Below, piece after piece: positions 22,721 to 34,060 of a stretch of 64,000 nt of DNA; position 1 is the first letter of the stretch; the number at the start of each line of letters is the position of its first letter. The stretch spans positions 9,127-73,126 of the forward strand of contig LUCM01000056.1 of the NCBI GenBank assembly GCA_008360955.1, in the 5' to 3' direction. The translations under genes were made by a program, and so were the position numbers. Below the pieces are notes generated by a model. It did not search any database, had not been told where the DNA came from, and worked only from the letters and a program-made list of their open reading frames with translations. This stretch comes from Fasciolopsis buskii (lineage: Eukaryota; Platyhelminthes; Trematoda; Plagiorchiida; Fasciolidae).

Positions 22721-24270
22721 TCCTCTCAAATCAAGAATTTTACACTAATAATATCATTTTTATTAATTAGACCTCAAAAAACCTGTGCGGAATGCCTCAT
22801 CAGAATATCAAAGCGAGAGTGTCCCCAGAACCTAAACACTGACATACTTTGATGGGCAAAATTGTCCATTAAAGAAGCATTTGTCCTACCAGACAAAAAT
22901 AACGTACCAATGTGATAGTCGCGATCTTTAATAAATGCAATAAACGGCTACCTGCCTTTCCGTCTGAGGAGAAAAATAATAGTCATTGAAAATGTGAATT
23001 TATAATTGTTTGTATAGAAATGAGAAAACGTATTGTCACTTTTGAAGACCGTTTGCAGAGGTCTTTTTCGCGGGAGTTTTCCTGCTCTCCATAGTATTTG
23101 GGCTGTTCCACGACAATGAAAAGCCATCGCCGGCTTATCTCCATGCGCAAATAGAACCGCAAACTTATATCTTAGGTAAAGAAGATCTAGCGCTGAATCA
23201 CCCGCTACCTGACAGAGGCCCCAACTGTTGCAATGGGTTGCCGAGGCCCCCTCACTGTGACTCCCATTTCGCAAACCCCCACCATTATATCGACACTATC
23301 ATCAACCTCTACTTACTGGCACCTCGACCCAAAAACGTGAAATGTATTCCATCCCACTAACGTCGTTCTCTTTCAGGCCCAACTAGCCAGAAACGTTTCA
23401 TTTAGTGTTTTCCTCCCAAACGACCACCATTTCACTGTGTACATCCCATACTTACTCTCCTTTATCCTCCCTCCACACCTCGTTTTCCATAAATTCGGGG
23501 TAACACCTATACTGGTGGGATGAACATAATGGTCTACTCATCGTCTGCTCAACCGTCATCGTTATCCACTATATCGTTTTGACATCCACGAAAGCAGACT
23601 TAATGCCATCTGATTGATCGCCTGCTTCCACTATCCTTGAATCCCTATGCACCATCTCCTTTTCCATTGGATCGCCCAACCTGGGCGGCAACACGCGTCT
23701 CTCTTTTGCAGTAATGAACAGTTGTTACATTCCAAAATAACGCAGTCCCATAAAAGCCTTGAAACTTTCGTCAGCGAGAATGATATTTTTACCACTGAGC
23801 ACTGCATAACGAGGAAATAACACTGCGTGATCTCTGTGGAGTACCAATGTTTTGGAGGCAGCAGAAACGACCGCGTAGCGGTTGTGCATACATATAAGGA
23901 AGGGCTTATCAACCTCTTTCATAACTTACCCACCCTGGAAGCAATCTAACAAATGGCATAGTTCACGACCAAGTTATCCTCCTGTGCTTCCCAGGTGGCC
24001 CGTATTTATCGCCCCTCTTCTTAAACTGAAATAAGGCTTTCTTTTTTGCGGACAAATTTGACCACTTTGCATTCATCCCCTCAACGTTCAAAATTAAGTT
24101 TGTAAACATCCATCTTCCCGAAGTAATCTGCCAACGATTATAGCAACTTCACATCAAGCTTCGCTTATCCCCCGCCTAAATCAATGGGGTTTTGGTTAAC
24201 CATTTAACGTAATTCACTAGGAATAATGATTTGATATACATCATTTTTGGACATAATGATAACCACACCT
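22721..24270. other. No recognised gene
   Basis: Frames of 65-108 codons (22948-23274, 23631-23922, both minus) have no motif I recognise. Confidence 0.45.
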
Positions 24271-24336
24271 AAGCTTGCTTTGAAAGCAAGCTTCCGGCTA
24301 CCGACTGCAGACTAGTCAGTGGCAGGATCCGAATTC
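24271..24336. other. Polylinker-like cluster of six-base restriction sites with a perfect palindrome
   Basis: At 24271-24293 the arms AAGCTTGCTTT and AAAGCAAGCTT pair perfectly around one central G. Across 24271-24336 there are two AAGCTT sites, CTGCAG abutting ACTAGT (24305-24316) and GGATCC abutting GAATTC (24325-24336). Such packing is typical of cloning linkers, but no flanking vector sequence is recognised. Chance origin is possible. Confidence 0.6.
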
Positions 24337-24859
24337 GTGTTTCAGTCAAAAATGGTGTTGTCCACGGAAACCATCCATCTCGTTTTAAATGGCATCTACT
24401 AAATCTTCTAATTTGCCAGCTTGACTGTGAAATCATTTTTTAACGAATCGCTCCAGAAGGATGGAAAAAAATTTTATCCCGAAATAGCCAGCTGTGTTCC
24501 CAAACTGAACACCAGCAAAGAGAGGCCCAGAAAAAGGATTTCATGACTTTCCTCCTTGGACGGCATTTTGTTAATTTAGGGTGACAATTTGCATTAAAAA
24601 GGGGTGTTTTAAAATTCGTTGGTTTGTATTGTCTGCCTGACACTATCTCGCAAATGAGTGAATCGGCTCTTCGGAAAATGAAGGCAAGGCGCTAGGACGT
24701 GCGAACCAACTCACAAGGCTTTCAAAACGGCATGCTGTGAGATATCATTATACAAGCCTCTCCTATTCCTCCTAATCGTGTCTAGCGGTAGGTCGGTGAT
24801 GACCCCAAAAGTTAGCTGAGATATTCTTTCGTGGCTGCAGCTGCCATCGTTAATCCACC

Positions 24860-25247
24860 GCGATCACAGATTGGGAATAGCATCGCTTTATTTAATTACA
24901 GTATCCTTGGACGTCCGGACTATTGCACGACCCCTAGATAGATTCATGCCAGGGTCCCGCCAAGGCCCTGATGGCAGCTTCCCAAGAGTTAGCTCTAGAG
25001 ATGACACTCAGGTATCCCAATATTGCTCATTTTATCTAGCCCTTCGACGAAATCAAAAGCACGTCCAAATGACTGGAAGCACTCTGCACTCGACCACAAG
25101 AAAGAACAATTGCATTACTAGTATAATTTTCGTCTCAGTTAACCGTATGTCTGTTATTTCCCGGGTATTCGAAGTTGTGGTCAAAAGTTTTATCGTAGAC
25201 TACCTCTTTGCCCCGAACCCCTTAGTCCCAGACACCATGCCTTCGCC
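24860..25247 (+). pseudogene. LINE reverse transcriptase fragment, cut by the inverted duplication
   Basis: The plus-strand frame 24871-25299 contains VSVNRMSVISRVFEVVVKSF, then IVDYLFAPNPLVPD. This matches the RT segment that in non-LTR elements reads NYRPVSLTSVxSKVFExIVKS...LLSPDQHGF. Upstream the frame resembles the RT linker (GPD, then FPRV). The similarity ends at 25247, exactly where the right arm of D2 begins, so the frame beyond is an accidental read-through of antisense RTE sequence. Confidence 0.7.
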
Positions 25248-25480
25248 AGGACAAAAGTTGGTGTTCGCGAGAAACAGTTCGTGGTCAGAACAAAATTGAA
25301 TTAGACAATCTTCCTTGTCAGTCCTATCCGCAGCGACAGAAAATCGACCTCCGATGAATTGTTCCGTCTCCACTAAGTAACCAAGTTGGAGGCTAAAATC
25401 GCCAGAGACGACCACAGTCTGTCGGACGCACACCTAGGAGTAAACGGGATAACTCCCGGTCGAACTGGTCCTTGACCTCA
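25248..25480 (-). pseudogene. RTE endonuclease fragment (duplicate of 19440-19697)
   Basis: The minus strand repeats VVVSGDFSLQLGYLVETEQ and FCSDHELFLANTNFCP, then switches to unrelated residues at the D2 inner boundary. It exists here only because it was carried in the duplicated arm. Confidence 0.85.
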
Positions 25481-27475
25481 GGGCAGCTGCAGCCAGTGGG
25501 TGCATATCAAGGTTTCCTGCAGATATTAGGACTAGCCATACTTCGAGCACATCTACCTTGCACAAGAGAATTTCACGACATTGAAATATTCAATGTTTTC
25601 CCCATTCCACGATTCAAGCTTAACCAAAATATAGGACACAAAGTGTCACCTGTTTCACCCGAAATTTGTTGCCCTTCCTGCGTTGATTCAAAGACAAAAA
25701 CATTCACTAAATGCCTGGGTGAACAATTATGTGTTCTATGGGCTAATATGTAACATAATTGAGCACATGCTAAATTTAGGCCTTTTTTCCACAATATATA
25801 TTTTTGTACGAGCCACCTCATCTCTTGGAGTTCTCTCTAGCAACGTTCGTGAGTCCAAAAGTAATTTTGGATGAATCCCCGAGAGCGCTCGCTGAAATAT
25901 GTCGACCTGGGACCAACTGGAAGGCATATGCGTAACTGAATTTCTAACTACGTAGAGAGTTCATAGCGCTCTTACCAAATCCAGCCGACGATCACGTGAA
26001 CCAAACAACTTGAAACAACAAACACCACTTCTATCAGGTTCAGTGTTATGGAGCTGAAGGAGCGAAAGTTGCAATCAGCTAGGACCAAAAATTCGAAACT
26101 TTTTCCGTTATTTTCATCACACACTGTGACAAGTACTCAAGAGTTCCTATTATTTGTGAGTTTCGGATGCCAAATTGATATCCTCATTTTTCTAACTATT
26201 ACGGTACCGTAAAAAGCCGATATAGTCCCATGAATGTTAGTGATATATTTTGTGTCTTGCCGTCAAATGTTGCGTGTTTGCTGTGTATTTATTGGCGTTT
26301 TGGTCTACGCGCCAATAGTGGACACTATTAACTATCCGCTGATGGCAGCACACTGTACAGTTTCGCCTCAGTTTCACTTACTGGTTTCTTTCAGCGCCTA
26401 TTTACGGTTGTTTGAAATCGCCCAAAACCATAGGAAGACTGCGATTCGCTAACGTAACGAACGGTTTGACCATTCTAGAATCCAATCATTGGCTGCCATT
26501 TACAATCAGATACTTTCCGCCGGCAATCCTCTTCTGTTTCGGCTTTTTTCTTACCTAACCCAAAGATAACATGTGGTCTCCATTCACGGTGTTAACCCTA
26601 GTCCAGACCTGTTACAGTGGGGTTATGTAGGGTAGCACAATAGATCCCTAGTTATTCCTAACATAGGTTAAAGAAGTGTTGGTTTCCATATCTCAAGGTG
26701 GACGTTTTTGGTTTGTGAATGACATAAAAGTAGTCTTCCTCTTAAGCTCAATAAAGCTAGTACTTCGGCAGAGAAGTTTTCGCACAACCCTTTGTTCCGA
26801 CTACTGTTTGATGTTCCTAATCAGTTTTTCTCCCTCTTTTCCCCAAGTCATCTTAGCATGAAGTTTCAAGCTTTTATTCGTCGTCCTTAATTTATTGACC
26901 ATTTGCTATATAAATTCTTGGGAAATTACACAAACTCGTTAAATTTTGAGCAAAACCTGTGTTGATTTCTCGGAGACCATGTCCAGTCTTAACTGATTCG
27001 TCCCTTTTTGCCCCCATCTTTGAGCCACTCTCTTCCACAAGTTCTGTTACACCATTGTAACAACTTGTCATGCAACCAAGCTTGTCTATCGAGAGTCCTT
27101 GGGAAATATGTATTCATGAATTTTCTCGCTGTTTTTGGAGCTGGCCTGGTCTGCATGCTCACTTTACATGCGACTGCCAAAGGGTCAGTTATGAGCCACC
27201 ACGGACGTCACTCCAAAGGCAAACTGGTAAACGGCGCTATTGAATTAAATCGAGTTGCACATGGCAGAGCGAGCCCGTGCTAGCACAGGAGTTGCAGCGC
27301 AAATTGATAAACGAATGGAAGAGGAGAGCCATGAGAGTTCTAGGATCTTCATTCCGCGATTAAACGGGAGGAAAGAAAATTCGACTACCCGGTATCTTCC
27401 ATAAACCTGGGTGATTAATGACGAGACGGCACAAACTGTACCTAACGTCAGCTAGCGTGTCAGCTGAGGACTGGT
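25248..27475. repeat. Right arm of the 2.2-kb inverted duplication (D2)
   Basis: Inverted partner of 17470-19697, collinear without indels and with identical predicted peptides. Its inner end (25248) interrupts a LINE reverse transcriptase. Its outer end (27475, GAGGACTGGT then AGGTCG) leaves the left-arm sequence abruptly. The left arm continues the RTE endonuclease past the breakpoint and the right arm does not. The right arm therefore looks like the copy and the left arm the source. Confidence 0.92.
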
Positions 27476-27769
27476 AGGTCGATATCTTGCTGAAACTAGA
27501 AAGGTGGATTGGGGAATCACATATCAACTATCCTATGCGCCTCTCGCCGGGGTGTCCTTAGATCAAAGAAAAATGCATATTCGCAGTAGAGCGAATTTCC
27601 CTTTTAGATCGTTGGCTCTTAACTGACACTATGCATAAACATTGTTGCAAGCTGTCGACGACCGCATAGGCCGCATAAGATTTTCCTGCTAGGTTCAAAC
27701 TGATCCTAAACTGACACCTTCAGATGTCGTTTGCACGATCTCTTTTGCACCTGATGCATTTTTCAGCTT
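27476..27769. other. No recognised gene
   Basis: Sequence between the right D2 arm and repeat R2. I see no motif or structure in it. Confidence 0.5.
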
Positions 27770-28125
27770 CCAAGGGTTGTCTGATTTCCCAATTTCGGAG
27801 AGGTAAACATTTCGTGGTTCTTTAGGGTTCCACTGTCAAGGACAGAAACACCAAAGGGGAAAAAGCAATCGTCCGGAGGATTGTGGCTTACATCATGGAG
27901 TACATAACAACACATATGACCCTCTCACTAAATACTCCGCAACTTATCTTTCTTTACCTAATGCCGGTTGAAAATTGGCCTTATGCACGGGTGGTGAATG
28001 GCTCCGCTGCACATACAGGAGCTTTGGAAATGACATGTTGCAGCTGAAATGTCAATCTGACTAGCTAATCTCGGTTTGCCCAGCTTGCAAGAAGGTCACA
28101 AGAAGTGCCATCCTGGGGCAAAATC
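27770..28125 (+). repeat. Repeat family R2, copy a
   Basis: Matches 44880-45235 and, in part, 45255-45395. Shared blocks include GTGGTTCTTTAGGGTT, GGATTGTGGCTTACATCATG, CAACTTATCTTTC, GCCGGTTGAAAA, GTTTGCCCAGCTTGC and ATCCTGGGGC. Plus-strand translation is partly conserved between copies (TPQLIF, LMPVE, VNGS), suggesting ancient coding. No family was recognised. Confidence 0.65.
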
Positions 28126-28500
28126 AGTCAAGACAAAGACAAACGTCGCCAAATGTATATGAAAAAAGAGCTTCCAGCTGCGCGAAAATGTTTGAACCGG
28201 CGAGCCGTTTGAAATTTTCTCAGCTTTAACCAGTTTACCTACTTATCGTTTGGCAGAAATCCTTGTTTTGTCCGGAAACGTTCCGCAAATTTTTCTGCAT
28301 ATTGCTTGTGCGCTACTTTTGGCTCTTTTACATAGTCCTGTTTTCTCACTCGAATGAGTTTTTTACACCATGCCGTAGGCAAATCGTGTACAAATTACTA
28401 CCAAGAGAAACGGCGGGTCACGATCTATACTTAAATCGCAAATAGGAAACTCCTCGGCAAGGCCAGTTGATGTACTTTCTGAAAAAACTAAGAGGTTTCA
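28126..28500. other. No recognised gene
   Basis: A 60-codon hydrophobic frame (28263-28445, plus) is open, but it has no motif I recognise. Confidence 0.45.
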
Positions 28501-30222
28501 AGACGTGCAGAAACTACTGATCAGCGCTTTTGCCCAGCTGACTTCAGCTGGGGCAGCGATCACCAAGCTGGCTCCACTCTCCCATCTCATAGAACCGTTA
28601 TCAAACCCTCCTTACACGACCTAGCTGGAGTTAGTCGATTCATTGATTCAGTGTCTTCTGAATCACTTAAACTTATCCGGAACTGATAACATGCTGTGAT
28701 GTTCAATACTCCAGACCGTCAACCACTGGGAAGGTCAAAATAACCATATTGAAGGCGTGTTACGTGGATCCCCATCCTGGTCATTGTGTGAGACTAAGAA
28801 AAAATATCCAGCAATAATCATGCCCGCTCCTGATGCAGTTCCAAGAAAAAAACAGTTTGCCCGTGAATTCATCAGAAAGAAAAGTACCAGCGCTTTAAAC
28901 ACCCCGTACAAATCTATAAGGACTGCGGAGTATAAAACACCGCTCCAACGTGAGGTACTTGGTCTCCAAAAAAGGATCAACTACGCCTCCCCCAGCGTGC
29001 AGACCATTAAGACCCCTGCTTTCCTCCTACACCGCCAAACCCATGTTCACGATTACAAACCCCAAAACTCTCTCTTTAACTTGAAGTTGTCTTGGATGAA
29101 TCACTCTCCTCACCTATCATCCAACCTCCACGTAAAAATTACGCCTTGAACCATCCACTTCAGGGTTCGAGTTCCCACTGCAGTCATCTGCAACCCCATT
29201 TTCAAGATCCCATCGGACGTCTGCAAATGAGGTGGTCGGTAGTGTTAAAACATCCAGTCGACCTACTCCACCCGCCGGCCCAAAATCTGGTCCTGTTTTT
29301 CCCCCCATCCCTAAACCCGAATCCACCCAATCCGCCCCACAATTGTCGCCGAAAGGGAAGCTACCGGTGTTATCCACGCACAAGAGGTTACAGCAAGCAC
29401 CACGTCTCAAACACGTAAAAGAAGCTGACTCAAATTATAGCAACACTTTTGCATGCAAACCAACAATCCTTGAACTTCATGCCCAGCAAGATATCAAAAT
29501 CAGACTAGATCCTTCGAGTACTCTGGTTGCCATCTTTCACACCCAGAAACAGCTACCCACGTGAACAAACATTTGGTAAAATTTGTATCTCCCCTCGACC
29601 TTCTAGGAGTACTGCTGGGTACCACCCCATCCCGCTGCACCCAACCCCACAGCAAACTCAGTGGATGCCACCCAACATACAACGGGACGAAGTGAATTTC
29701 AAAACCGAAAATCTTGTGAATCATAATCCAAGTGTACTGGTTCCCCTGATTACCGGTATCTCCCATTTTACAACCCTGTGCTGTTTCTGCGAAACCTTAT
29801 TTTTCCCCTTAACTAACCCCATCTTGCTCTACCTCCCACGATAGTGGCCCACCCTACTGTCCCCATGTAACTGAAGGTGCGATGGCAAACATGACCACGT
29901 CGGAAATGCCTCGTGTGACTAAATACAACGTAGACGGTTTACATCACCCCGGCCCACGAGTGAAAAACCCAACAGAAGTCATGCTAAACTCGCCAGACAA
30001 GTCACCTAACGTCCGCTTCTAGTCATGTTGCCCTGGGCCGACGATTTCCCATTCAAATAATGCAACACTCCCCCAGAAAAAGGAGGCCCCAAATGAAACA
30101 AAATTGATTGAAACTAAGAAAGTTTGCTCTCCCCAAGACGGCAACAAACAAGAAACCAAGCTTCAATCACCATGACACTCATCAGCGAAAAAGGCTCTTC
30201 ATGGAAATGTTCGCTACTATTG
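28501..30222 (+). pseudogene. CR1/Jockey-like LINE: ORF1 and start of endonuclease
   Basis: Successive plus-strand frames (28757-29149, 29232-29564, 29527-29844) are basic and proline-rich (RPTPPAGPKSGPVFPPIPKP, SAPQLSPKGKLP). This is the usual look of ORF1 in these LINEs. The last frame is shared with the LINE at 4.9-5.2 kb, where an endonuclease follows. Here only its first residues remain (ISEKGSSWKCSLLL) before a break at 30222. There are at least two frame changes and several stops, so it is non-functional. ORF1 assignment rests on composition, order and linkage to the endonuclease. Confidence 0.6.
29600..30222. repeat. Duplication D4, copy 2 (inverted relative to 4528-5150)
   Basis: Near-identical inverted partner of 4528-5150. 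A few substitutions lie in 29600-29700, and the remainder reads the same base for base. It lies wholly within LINE sequence, so homologous exchange between LINE copies or recent duplication are both possible. Confidence 0.85.
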
Positions 30223-30279
30223 ACTAGCAGTGTGCGTTTGATAATCAGCCCCAGAAAGTCTTGGCAAAGGATAATCTAG

Positions 30280-30610
30280 CTTTCAGTTAAATGCTCGAAA
30301 GCTCGTGCTTAGGGAGTTCGTGACACGGTTTAGAGTAAGCACTTATTGGAAATGTTGCCCTGCTAGACAGTCGAGCTAGGGGAATTCCCAATGAATAGTA
30401 TCTACCGACGAGTGATCAGTGGGGTCCACCAGCGTCATATATGACGGTTTTAGTGGAATAAACATTAATACAACCAAGAAAAAAGAGCAATGAATGTTTA
30501 CTTTGACAGGACGAACCCATAATGTTTCAAAACCAAGCAACTTGCATCTGACCTTGCAGTTTAGACGAGTTGAACAACCTAGGAGATTTATAATGACTAA
30601 ATAGATTGCG
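30280..30610 (-). pseudogene. LINE ORF2 C-terminal fragment
   Basis: The minus strand gives CKVRCKLLGFETLWVRPVKV and then, in another frame, PISAYSKPCHELP. These match the LINE C-terminus at 50.2-50.3 kb (RCELLGFETLWLRRVKL) and 21.06 kb. Frame changes and stops are present. Confidence 0.7.
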
Positions 30611-30689
30611 GGCGCTAAATAAGCCGATCTTTCTGAGCCCAAAGTCGCTGCTATGGCTGGGATGGTTGCCACCCTTTGCGCAATGGAAG

Positions 30690-31660
30690 CATTATGTTCC
30701 ACGTCTGCTGCCTCTAGTTCAATGGCTACCATAACTCCAAGGCGGCCATCAAGCCAACCTACTTTTCTCGTAAATAATAAAAATCCCATATCCAGGGTAG
30801 AAGCGCTGCTAAATGTTCTGTGGATGTAAGGTGAACTCCAAATCCACTGGCCCCTCAATCCTGCCGGTACGCTCGGGTGCTGGTCCGTTCAACCAAAATT
30901 ATGCCGTCGATCACCTTGAATACCGGAACAAAGATGGATCTTTACGATTGGGCAAGTCCACGGTTTTTGCCGCTGATCAAATGGCATGCGCGCCTCCTCA
31001 AACTTCCGACCCATATTGCCAGCCAAGGTAAAAAACGGCGACTCAAAATAACCGCATGAATGACGTTCACGTCTGGTGCATTTAGAAACTGTTTTTGCTT
31101 CCCACACAAGCATTTTATTCTCCGTCCTGCCTTTCAGTCTAGAATACCGCTAATGGCGTATCAACGCAGTCAGCATACCTGGGGGTTCCGCACACTCTCT
31201 GCACAAAACGCTTCATAAAATCTCATTCTCCATGTAGTTTTGCGTATTCTTGACTACATTCCCCCGTCTTCTTCAGCATTTTAGCGGCCATTTATTGTTG
31301 TCATATGCAACTATCTAATTTACTTGGCGTAACGTTTTGCTTGGTTTTCTTTTTGCTGCATCCAATTCTTTTCATCTCCACAGCTTAACGTTTCCATCAG
31401 TTACTTGACGCTCTTGACGTTTTGGGGATACCGGACATATTTCGACATCCTTCAGTGAGCCCCGGTCAAGCTTTGAGGCCGCGGCAGGGACATTCATCCC
31501 ACTTAAACACGAAATGACTCGTAGCAAAGTTCCCGAGTAGTCCAAAGTTTCTTTAATCTCCTTATCCCTTTCGATTTCTGTTATTCGTATTTCATCCGCA
31601 TCATCAATGTAAAAATGTGATCTTGAATTGCGAATTCCTTTCGCAACTTCAGCAATATAC
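30690..31660 (+). repeat. Repeat family R1, copy c
   Basis: Part one (30690-31020) carries the LNPAG...TLGCWSVQ pattern, equivalent to CYPI...GARVLARSTE elsewhere. Part two (31270-31660) has GGCCATTTATTGTTGTCA, CACGAAATGACTCG and TGTGATCTTGAATTGCG. Here the neighbouring LINE C-terminus is in the opposite orientation, unlike at 13-14 kb, so R1 is an independent element rather than that LINE's 3'UTR. Confidence 0.6.
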
Positions 31661-32642
31661 AATAACACTATTAAACGTGGATTTTTTGATCGAAGGCCGG
31701 GGCCGCATTAGCATGAAAATGGACCAGATCACCAATCTGATATTCTAACCCTCACGCATTACAATTCAGAATAACGTAAGCCGTCGAGACTACTTGGTGC
31801 TGTCTCAGAGGGGGTTTCTTTGGATTTTCCGTAGCCTATGCGCATCACAGGTCGCCAGAGAAGGTCAGTTTGTTCTAGCCTTAAAGACCGTGCTGACGCA
31901 TCCTCCAGGGGCAAATTGCTTTCACAACTATGCGTTGGTTCACTAGGTAATACTCCACCCGTCTTGGTTTTTCACGTAGCAGATGGCGCTTAAAATTTCA
32001 AGTGGGTGAGCTGATTTGGGCGGTTTTAATCGTACCTGCGAAGAGCGAGCCATCGCAAAGTGGACAAAAGTGACGTGAACTGGAATAGCGGAGGGCGGTC
32101 GCAAACATAAAAACAAGTATATGTACGCGCTGATAGTGACTGCATACTTATGTATGAAATAACACCCTCACTAACAAACTGCGCAACCAGAAAGATGCAT
32201 TTTTCCAATGATACTTCATTTAATTTAGTTCCGACCACTTTACTCAGGGAAAAAGAATGACAATGCTAAAAATAAAAAGGGAAGCAAACACACGCAATGT
32301 CATAAACATTCTTCAGTCTTAAAGGTGAAACAAAAAGAAGAAAGAGGGGTTAAACAAATTCTTCCATAGTGGAACATATCAACAGTGCAATTCTGAATTT
32401 ACGGAAAGCCTCATGTAATAATGTCAGACGGAGTTTGCCATTTAGGATTTGCGGAAGAATAACCGCCGTAACCCTCTGAATAGAAATCACTGGAGTCTCT
32501 AAGTTGCGATCTATAGCGGTTAGTTATCGGCTCTTATTCTAGTAAATTATGCCACGCCTCGCGGGACCGTTAATCTGAAATGTCACATCTAAGAAAAATT
32601 GTTTAACAGCATACATAAAGTTCCGACCTCAAAACGCGAAGT
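31661..32642. other. No recognised gene
   Basis: Nothing recognised. Open frames are 70 codons or shorter. Confidence 0.5.
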
Positions 32643-33544
32643 CTGAACATTGCCGATTGTCGGTGGACAATTAATTCTAGATCTTGAAGTATTTGACGGG
32701 AAATGAATTAAGCCTTTATTTTAGCATCGCTCATGCAGCACCAGTTATGCGTTACCTTTGTCGTGGAAAATAGAATTTGTGGGGGGCAAGGTTTTACGGA
32801 ATTCATGAAAGACATAGCGATACAGTGAAGAATTCTGTACAAGGCGCAGAAGTTTATGCACAGAAGCTCGGGCCTGAATAGGTCTAGATGAAGTATAAGC
32901 CATGGTTCCTTTTATGACAAAAGCGAGGGGCAGCCAACAATTGTCTGGGACAACGAACGCCGGACACATTCAATCGAAGGTCGGTCCTCGTTTGTGGCAC
33001 TGTGGAATGTTATTGAACAATACCACAAAACCGGTATCCAATGATACATTATTTTGGCAAAGTGCACCTAAGTAGCTTATGAGAGCTAACGATGAGTCTG
33101 GTGTTCTTCTGGCCATGTAAGTCTCAAATGACATATTCAGAAAAAGTAATCTCGCATAAGTGAGCAAGTCCCAGACCACGTGTGGATGCATTTAACCTAA
33201 CAACTGTTTGGTGAAACCGCAGAAATCCATCAGAGACTTCGCACCTATAAGTCATGTAGCTTTTTCTAGTCGCGGAGAACTCCTTCAGGCTAGAGCTACA
33301 CTGAAATTTGAGCCATTTTTACTTTTGCGGTGTTTTTTCCATGAACGTTTAACACGCGCGATCTTGATATAAGCAGAAACCAAAATTAGGAAAACATGGA
33401 AGAGCCAAAGACTGCTAACGACGCCGATGGCGCCGTGGAAAACTCATTTGTGATGAAATACAATAATGGCAATGGACGATATGTTTGATGAATATATGAC
33501 TGGTGCAGACTTCTATGGTTATTACTGCGCTCATCAGCAACCAT
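32643..33544. repeat. Duplication D3, copy 1 (direct, partner 39493-40394)
   Basis: 902 bases that read identically at a constant offset of 6850. The right end carries a hairpin (ATGGTT...AACCAT around CATCAGC) and the left end a small one (CCGATTGTCGG). The flanks differ, except that both right flanks continue with GTCT-ATCC. No target-site duplication was seen. A mobile element or segmental duplication is possible. Confidence 0.9.
32745..33191 (-). other. Interrupted open frame inside D3, unrecognised
   Basis: Two frames (33191-32970 and 32969-32745) are in the same phase and separated by a single stop, giving about 148 codons. The D3 partner has the identical arrangement and stop. Motif-like stretches (ASVHKLLRLVQNSSLYRYVF) do not match a family I know. 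Confidence 0.3.
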
Positions 33545-33588
33545 GGTCTAATCCAAACTCTCCGTTGCTTTTACTTTTAATAATATAG
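33396..33588 (+). pseudogene. Possible N-terminal coding fragment across the D3 edge, unrecognised
   Basis: An ATG in a good eukaryotic context (AAAACATGG, 33396) opens MEEPKTANDADGAVENSF for 30 codons. After a one-base frame change near 33470, a second frame (33466-33588) reads DEYMTGADFYGYYCAHQQP and beyond. The composition looks protein-like rather than random. In the partner copy the divergence just past the duplication edge turns the Trp codon into a stop. I do not recognise the family. It could be a broken first exon or a chance reading. Confidence 0.3.
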
Positions 33589-34060
33589 TAACATTCGTAT
33601 ATTCCTCGGAAACCTCGGGAAGCATGCATGGTTGCATGACGAATTGGTGCAGGGATATTGCAACTCACATTGAACAGGCAAATAAACATTTGAGTAGAAA
33701 ATGAGAAGAAATAGCAAAACTGGCATATTGAGAGGAGCTAGGTGTTTTTATGCACCAATGATGCGTATCAGAGGTGCACAGTTCAAATGGGCGATGGTTG
33801 CGAGAGTATTGACGAGACATCCACTCTCTCGAAACGGCCATGTTTTGCGGGCATTCAAATTGTTGGACGCAACTTATACACCCGCGATAACTGATAAATA
33901 TCAACTCTCCACTCCGCGAAAACTGGTAACGGTTGGTGTTAAATGTCACCTGTCATTAGTTTGCAACGTGGTGAAAAATTAATGGATCAGAAGGAGCAAA
34001 GCTTGGAGAATAACATTATTGTTAGTTTGTACTGAAAAATAAAAACCCTCTATATAGCAT
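33545..34060. other. No recognised gene
   Basis: A 93-codon plus frame (33701-33982) and a 94-codon minus frame (33665-33949) overlap. Neither is recognised. Confidence 0.4.

Noticed and set aside
25200..25299. End of the 142-codon frame at 24871-25299 as part of one protein
   Set aside because: The last residues are antisense RTE endonuclease sequence brought in by the inverted arm; only the part before 25247 matches a reverse transcriptase.
29155..29185. tRNA B-box-like GGTTCGAGTTCC
   Set aside because: No A box or cloverleaf can be formed upstream, and the sequence sits inside LINE ORF1.
33480..33540. Hammerhead ribozyme on the minus strand of D3 (CTGATGAG)
   Set aside because: The CUGAUGA box is present, but no stem II followed by GAAA can be drawn; the nearest box is GAAG after an unpaired stretch.
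32643..33544. Firm Helitron call for duplication D3
   Set aside because: The 3' hairpin and CTRR-like bases are suggestive, but the 5' base differs between copies and no Rep/helicase element is present.
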